Made by a program: the position numbers and the translations under genes. From the NCBI RefSeq assembly GCF_000422385.1, contig NZ_AULR01000016.1, positions 1 through 64,000 on the forward strand: DNA of 64,000 bases. Reading direction: 5' to 3'. Below the pieces are notes generated by a model. It made no database searches, was not told where the DNA came from, and saw nothing but the letters and a program-made list of their open reading frames with translations. Below are positions 60,686-64,000 of this stretch, in pieces (the first letter of the stretch is position 1; each line of letters opens with the position of its first letter). The stretch comes from Microbacterium indicum DSM 19969. Its GTDB lineage: Bacteria > Actinomycetota > Actinomycetes > Actinomycetales > Microbacteriaceae.

Positions 60686-61975
60686 GTGAGTACGCAGAGG
60701 GTTTTCGTGGGCCGGCTGGCCGGATGCCCCGTGTTCGATCCGGCGGGTGATCGACTGGGCAAAGTGCGCGACATCGTCGTCGTCTATCGCAGTACCGGGT
60801 CGCCCCGCGTGATCGGGCTCGTGCTCGAGATCCCGGGGCGGAGGCAGGTCTTCGTCGGCATCGGCCGCGTGACCTCGATCGCACAGGGCCAGGTCATCAC
60901 GACGGGCCTGATCAACGTGCGCCGGTTCGACCCGCGGGCCGACGAGAAGCGGGTCATGGCCGAGATCATCGGCCGCCGCGTGACGCTCCAGGACGGATCC
61001 GGCGAGGCCGCGATCGAGGACGTCGGCATCGAGCCCAACCGCATCGGCGAGTGGTCGATCACGCAGCTCTTCCTTCGCCGCCCGCGCACGAGCGCCGCGC
61101 CGTTCTCGAAGGGGCCGACGACGTTCGCGACCTGGGCCCAGGTCGACGAGCGCAAGAAGCCGGGCGAGGCCCAGTCGGCCGAGCACTTCGCGCAGAGTCT
61201 CGGCGACATGCGGCCGAGCGACCTCGCGAACGCGCTCCTCGACCTGCCCCGCGAGCGCATGATCGAGGTCGTCGCCGAGCTGAGCGACGAGCGCCTCGCC
61301 GACGCGCTCGAGGAGATGCCCGAGGACGACCAGGTGCAGATCCTCGAGGCCCTCGGCGACGACGAGCGCGCCGCAGACGTGCTCGACGAGATGGATCCCG
61401 ACGACGCCGCCGACCTGCTGGCCGAGCTGAGCGCCGAGCGCAGCGAGGAGCTGCTCCAGATGATGGAGCCCGAGGAGGCCGACGACGTGCGCCTCATCCT
61501 CAGCTACGGCCCCGACACGGCGGGCGGCCTCATGACGACCGAGCCGATCATCCTGCCCGCCGACGCGACGATCGCCGAGGCGCTCGCCCTGATCCGCCGC
61601 CACGAGCTGCACCCCGCGCTCGCGGCGAGCGTGTTCGTGACGCTGCCGCCGTACGAGACGCCGACGGGGCGCTACCTCGGCGCCGTGCACTTCCAGCGCA
61701 TGCTCCGCTATCCCCCGCACGAGCGCATCGGCGCGATCCTCGACGACACCGTCGAGCCCGTGCAGGCGACCGCGCCGGCCGCCGAGGTCGCGCGCCGCCT
61801 CGCGAGCTACGACCTCGTGTCGATGCCCGTCGTCGACAAGGCGCACCGCCTGCTCGGCGCCGTGACGGTCGACGACATGCTCGACTCGCTGCTGCCCGAC
61901 GACTGGCGATCGCACGACGAGGACGACCCGATCCCGGCGCTCGAGACGGGCTCGATCCGGACGGTGGCCGGCTGA
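60686..61975 (+). CDS. PRC-barrel/MgtE-N/CBS protein without membrane domain
   Basis: 429 residues. A beta-rich N-terminal PRC-barrel-like part (FVGRLAGCPVFDPAGDRLGKV, and a second VTLQDGSGEAAIEDVGIEP) is followed by an MgtE N-domain superhelix (DMRPSDLANALLDL, EEMPEDDQVQILEAL, DEMDPDDAADLLAEL, MEPEEADDVRLIL; about 170-275) and a CBS pair (MTTEPIILPADATIAEALALI and VSMPVVDKAHRLLGAVTVDDML). In the MgtE magnesium channel these two cytosolic domains sense Mg2+, but here the five-helix channel domain is absent. The gene starts GTG, TACCCT 6 nt upstream. It overlaps the DUF1003 gene by 1 nt (TGATG), so the soluble sensor is translationally linked to a membrane protein. Confidence 0.86.
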   Translation: MSTQRVFVGRLAGCPVFDPAGDRLGKVRDIVVVYRSTGSPRVIGLVLEIPGRRQVFVGIGRVTSIAQGQVITTGLINVRRFDPRADEKRVMAEIIGRRVTLQDGSGEAAIEDVGIEPNRIGEWSITQLFLRRPRTSAAPFSKGPTTFATWAQVDERKKPGEAQSAEHFAQSLGDMRPSDLANALLDLPRERMIEVVAELSDERLADALEEMPEDDQVQILEALGDDERAADVLDEMDPDDAADLLAELSAERSEELLQMMEPEEADDVRLILSYGPDTAGGLMTTEPIILPADATIAEALALIRRHELHPALAASVFVTLPPYETPTGRYLGAVHFQRMLRYPPHERIGAILDDTVEPVQATAPAAEVARRLASYDLVSMPVVDKAHRLLGAVTVDDMLDSLLPDDWRSHDEDDPIPALETGSIRTVAG

Positions 61976-62514
61976 TGGCCCGCCCCGAGGCCCGCCGCTT
62001 CGCGCGCGGGCGGCGCCCCTCCCTGGGCGCCGACACGGCCCCGAGCGACCGGTTCGGCCAGGCGACCGAGTGGATCGCGCGCGCGATGGGGACCCCGTGG
62101 TTCCTCATCATCCTGACGCTGTTCTGCCTCCTCTGGATGGCGTGGAACACGCTCGCGCCCGAGGAGTGGCGCTTCGACTCGGCGGCGATCGGATTCACGG
62201 CCCTCACGCTGATCCTCTCGCTGCAGGCCTCCTATGCGGCCCCGCTGATCCTGCTCGCGCAGAACCGCCAGGACGACCGCGACCGCGTGCAGCTCGAGCA
62301 GGACCGCGTGCGCAGCGAGCGCAACCTCGCCGACACCGAGTACCTCGCGCGCGAGATCGTCGCGCTGCGCCTCGCGATGCAGGAGGTCGAGAACGGCGCC
62401 GTCACGCGCGACGTGCTGCGCGAGGAGCTGCGCCGGCTGCTCAAGGACATCGAGAAGTCCGACCGCAAGCGGGCGAAGAAGTCCGCGCAGGCCGAGGACG
62501 GCGAGGACGCGTGA
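61975..62514 (+). CDS. DUF1003 family membrane protein
   Basis: 179 residues. A basic N-terminus, two transmembrane helices (WFLIILTLFCLLWMAWN and FTALTLILSLQASYAAPLILLA, about 41-99) with the DUF1003 signature in the second and the loop after it (QNRQDDRDR), then a long charged coiled coil (about 100-175). The family is widespread and unassigned. The coupled upstream soluble MgtE-like protein suggests the two form one unit, possibly a regulator or gate for cation uptake. The stop overlaps the mrp GTG start by 4 nt (GTGA). Confidence 0.87.
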   Translation: MARPEARRFARGRRPSLGADTAPSDRFGQATEWIARAMGTPWFLIILTLFCLLWMAWNTLAPEEWRFDSAAIGFTALTLILSLQASYAAPLILLAQNRQDDRDRVQLEQDRVRSERNLADTEYLAREIVALRLAMQEVENGAVTRDVLREELRRLLKDIEKSDRKRAKKSAQAEDGEDA

Positions 62515-63653
62515 CGGGATCCCTCGCCGACCGCGTGCGCGACGCGGTGGGGTCGGTCAGCGACCCCGAGCTGCGCCGCCCGCTGTCAGAGCTCGACATG
62601 GTCCGCGGCGTCGAGGAGACGCCGGGGGGCGTCCGCGTCGAGATCGCCCTGACGATCGTCGGCTGCCCCGCCGCCGACCGCATCGAGCGCGACGTCCGGG
62701 CGGCCGCCGAGGGCGTCGCGGGCGCCGGCCGGGCCGAGATCGCCGTCGGCGTCATGTCGCCCGCCGAGCGCAAGGCCCTCACCGACCGTCTGCGGCCCGC
62801 GAAGCGCAACCCGTTCGGCGCAGGATCCCTCACCCGCGTCATCGCCGTCACGAGCGGCAAGGGCGGCGTCGGCAAGTCGACCGTCACGGCGAACCTCGCG
62901 GTCGCTCTCGCGCAGCGCGGCCTCGCCGTCGGGCTCGTCGACGCCGACGTGCACGGCTTCTCGATCCCGGGCCTCCTGGGCCTCGCGGAGGCCGACGGGT
63001 CCTCGCCGTCGCCCACGCAGGTCGGCGAGCTCATCCTCCCACCCGTCGCGCACGGCGTGAAGGTCATCTCGATCGGCATGTTCCTGCGGCAGTCGGACGG
63101 CTCCAACCCCGGCGCCGTGATGTGGCGCGGCCCCATGCTGCACCGCACGCTCGAGCAGTTCCTCACCGAGGTGTTCTTCGGCGACCTCGACGTCCTGCTC
63201 CTCGACATGCCGCCGGGAACGGGCGACATCGCGATCTCGGCGGGCCACCTGCTGCCCGGGGCCGACGTCCTCGTCGTCACGACGCCCCAGCCGGCCGCGA
63301 GCGACGTCGCCATCCGCTCGGGCCTCGTCGCCCGCCAGGTGAAGCAGAACGTCGTCGGCGTCGTCGAGAACATGGCGCCCCTGGCCCTGCCCGACGGGAC
63401 GACCCTCGACCTGTTCGGATCCGGCGGAGGTCAGACCGTGTCCGACGCCCTGTCGGAGGGGTCGGATCCCGTCCCGCTCCTCGCGTCGATCCCGCTGAGC
63501 CCCGCGCTGCGGACCGACGGCGACGCCGGGACGCCCGTCGTCGTCGCGCACCCGGACGACGCGGGCGCGCGCGCGATCACGGCGCTCGCCGAGCGGATCG
63601 CGACGCGACCCCGCGGCCTCGCGGGGCGCAGCCTGCCGTTCCAGGCGCTCTGA
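62511..63653 (+). CDS. Mrp/ApbC family P-loop ATPase (Fe-S cluster carrier type)
   Basis: 380 residues. An N-terminal MIP18/DUF59 domain (about 1-82) is joined to a deviant-Walker P-loop domain: GKGGVGKST (116-124), DADVHGFSIPGLLG (switch I), LLLDMPPGTGD (Walker B-like). The canonical CxxC that bridges the cluster in Mrp/Nbp35 is missing: after VVENMAP the sequence reads LALPDGTTLDLFGSGGG. Actinobacterial homologues often lack it, so cluster-carrier activity is unproven. The GTG start overlaps the upstream stop. It is convergent with tatB. Confidence 0.9.
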   Translation: MTGSLADRVRDAVGSVSDPELRRPLSELDMVRGVEETPGGVRVEIALTIVGCPAADRIERDVRAAAEGVAGAGRAEIAVGVMSPAERKALTDRLRPAKRNPFGAGSLTRVIAVTSGKGGVGKSTVTANLAVALAQRGLAVGLVDADVHGFSIPGLLGLAEADGSSPSPTQVGELILPPVAHGVKVISIGMFLRQSDGSNPGAVMWRGPMLHRTLEQFLTEVFFGDLDVLLLDMPPGTGDIAISAGHLLPGADVLVVTTPQPAASDVAIRSGLVARQVKQNVVGVVENMAPLALPDGTTLDLFGSGGGQTVSDALSEGSDPVPLLASIPLSPALRTDGDAGTPVVVAHPDDAGARAITALAERIATRPRGLAGRSLPFQAL

Positions 63654-63665
63654 GGCGCTCGCGGG

Positions 63666-64000
63666 TCAGGTCGCCTCATCGTCGTACGGCGGCGGCTCCT
63701 CCGCGGAGAACGCGCGCGCGACGAGCGGCGTCGTGCGCGGCGGCTTCACGATCGTCGGCGCGGGCGTCGAGACCGGCTTGACGTCGGGCGCGTCGTCGAG
63801 GAGCGCCTCGCGGATGATGCGGCGCGGGTCGTACTGGCGCGGGTCGAGCTTCTTCCAGTCGACCTCCTGGAAGTCCTCGCCCATCTCCTCGGTCACGCGG
63901 GTGCGGGCGCCCTGCACGTAGTCGCGCAGCTGTCGGGCCGTGCGGCCGAGCCATTCCGCCGCCTGCGGGAGCCGCTCCGGACCGATGATGATGGCGGCGA
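63666..64000 (-). CDS. tatB: Sec-independent protein translocase protein TatB (N-terminus cut by window edge)
   Basis: 111 C-terminal residues are visible. The window opens inside the TatB signature: the end of the transmembrane segment (AAIIIGPERLP), followed by the amphipathic helix AAEWLGRTARQLRDYVQGAR. A C-terminal tail rich in Asp and Pro (DPRQYDPRRIIREALLDDA) ends YDDEAT. TatB recognises twin-arginine signal peptides with TatC. The start lies beyond 64000. It is convergent with the mrp-like gene (12-nt gap). Confidence 0.88.
   Translation of the reverse strand, partial: AAIIIGPERLPQAAEWLGRTARQLRDYVQGARTRVTEEMGEDFQEVDWKKLDPRQYDPRRIIREALLDDAPDVKPVSTPAPTIVKPPRTTPLVARAFSAEEPPPYDDEAT

Noticed and set aside
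1..64000. CRISPR arrays, prophage modules or toxin-antitoxin pairs
   Set aside because: No regularly spaced direct repeats, phage structural or integrase genes (other than the recombinase remnant) or small paired toxin/antitoxin genes are visible.

Overview
The window is very GC-rich chromosomal DNA from an actinobacterium. Gene content and order point to a Microbacteriaceae member, Microbacterium-like: many 1-4 nt stop/start overlaps, GTG starts, -10 hexamers only 6-8 nt upstream of start codons, and a gene order from the UPF0182 gene to the DEAD-box helicase that, as I remember it, matches the mycobacterial Rv3193c-Rv3211 neighbourhood. Species cannot be fixed by eye. Almost everything here is core genome; the only clearly mobile DNA is at the extreme left.

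Left edge (1-1190): a cut IS3-family element sits in the remains of a large serine recombinase, next to a tRNA-Gln gene. 1189-10956 (minus strand): gltX, a fumarylacetoacetate-hydrolase-family enzyme, ilvE, leuB, an EmrB/QacA-type exporter, serA, two small membrane proteins and prfB, i.e. mainly branched-chain amino acid and serine synthesis plus translation. 11019-17278: a second MFS carrier, then a compact Tad-type pilus/secretion locus (ATPase, two membrane platform proteins, a 70-residue pilin-like protein and three TadE-like pseudopilins) and a low-molecular-weight phosphatase. 17299-22674: tRNA-Leu, a sugar porter, rdgB-rph-murI, a nicotinate phosphoribosyltransferase and a DUF3039 protein. 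22717-25046: a two-gene ABC exporter.

25283-31827 is a probable surface-polymer region: a sugar-1-phosphate/choline-type nucleotidyltransferase, a family 2 glycosyltransferase and three CDP-glycerol glycerophosphotransferase-like proteins, with a small XRE regulator among them. 31864-35374: an HtrA-type protease, a PLP aminotransferase and a nitrilase-family amidase. An initiator tRNA with a strong terminator follows.

35688-57366 is the conserved actinobacterial block: UPF0182 membrane protein, PDZ/Lon-like protease, zincin-like protein, a ThiF/cyclodehydratase-like protein, short UvrD2, NudC, an APH-fold protein that has lost its catalytic loop, a truncated DUF222 protein, the AdnA/AdnB-type helicase-nuclease pair, DUF3107, a ferritin-like protein, a DEAD-box helicase and a PHP phosphoesterase. 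The right end holds a membrane-anchored endonuclease/phosphatase-fold protein, an aminopeptidase P, a stress-type membrane protein, and the tightly packed PRC/MgtE-N/CBS - DUF1003 - Mrp genes followed by a convergent, incomplete tatB.

I found no CRISPR array, prophage, toxin-antitoxin pair or obvious defence island. The least explained items are the membrane-less MgtE-like/DUF1003 pair, the catalytically degenerate phosphotransferase, the orphan cyclodehydratase-like protein whose gene overlaps uvrD2, the glycerophosphotransferase cluster, and a start codon buried in a perfect hairpin at 31821-31850.
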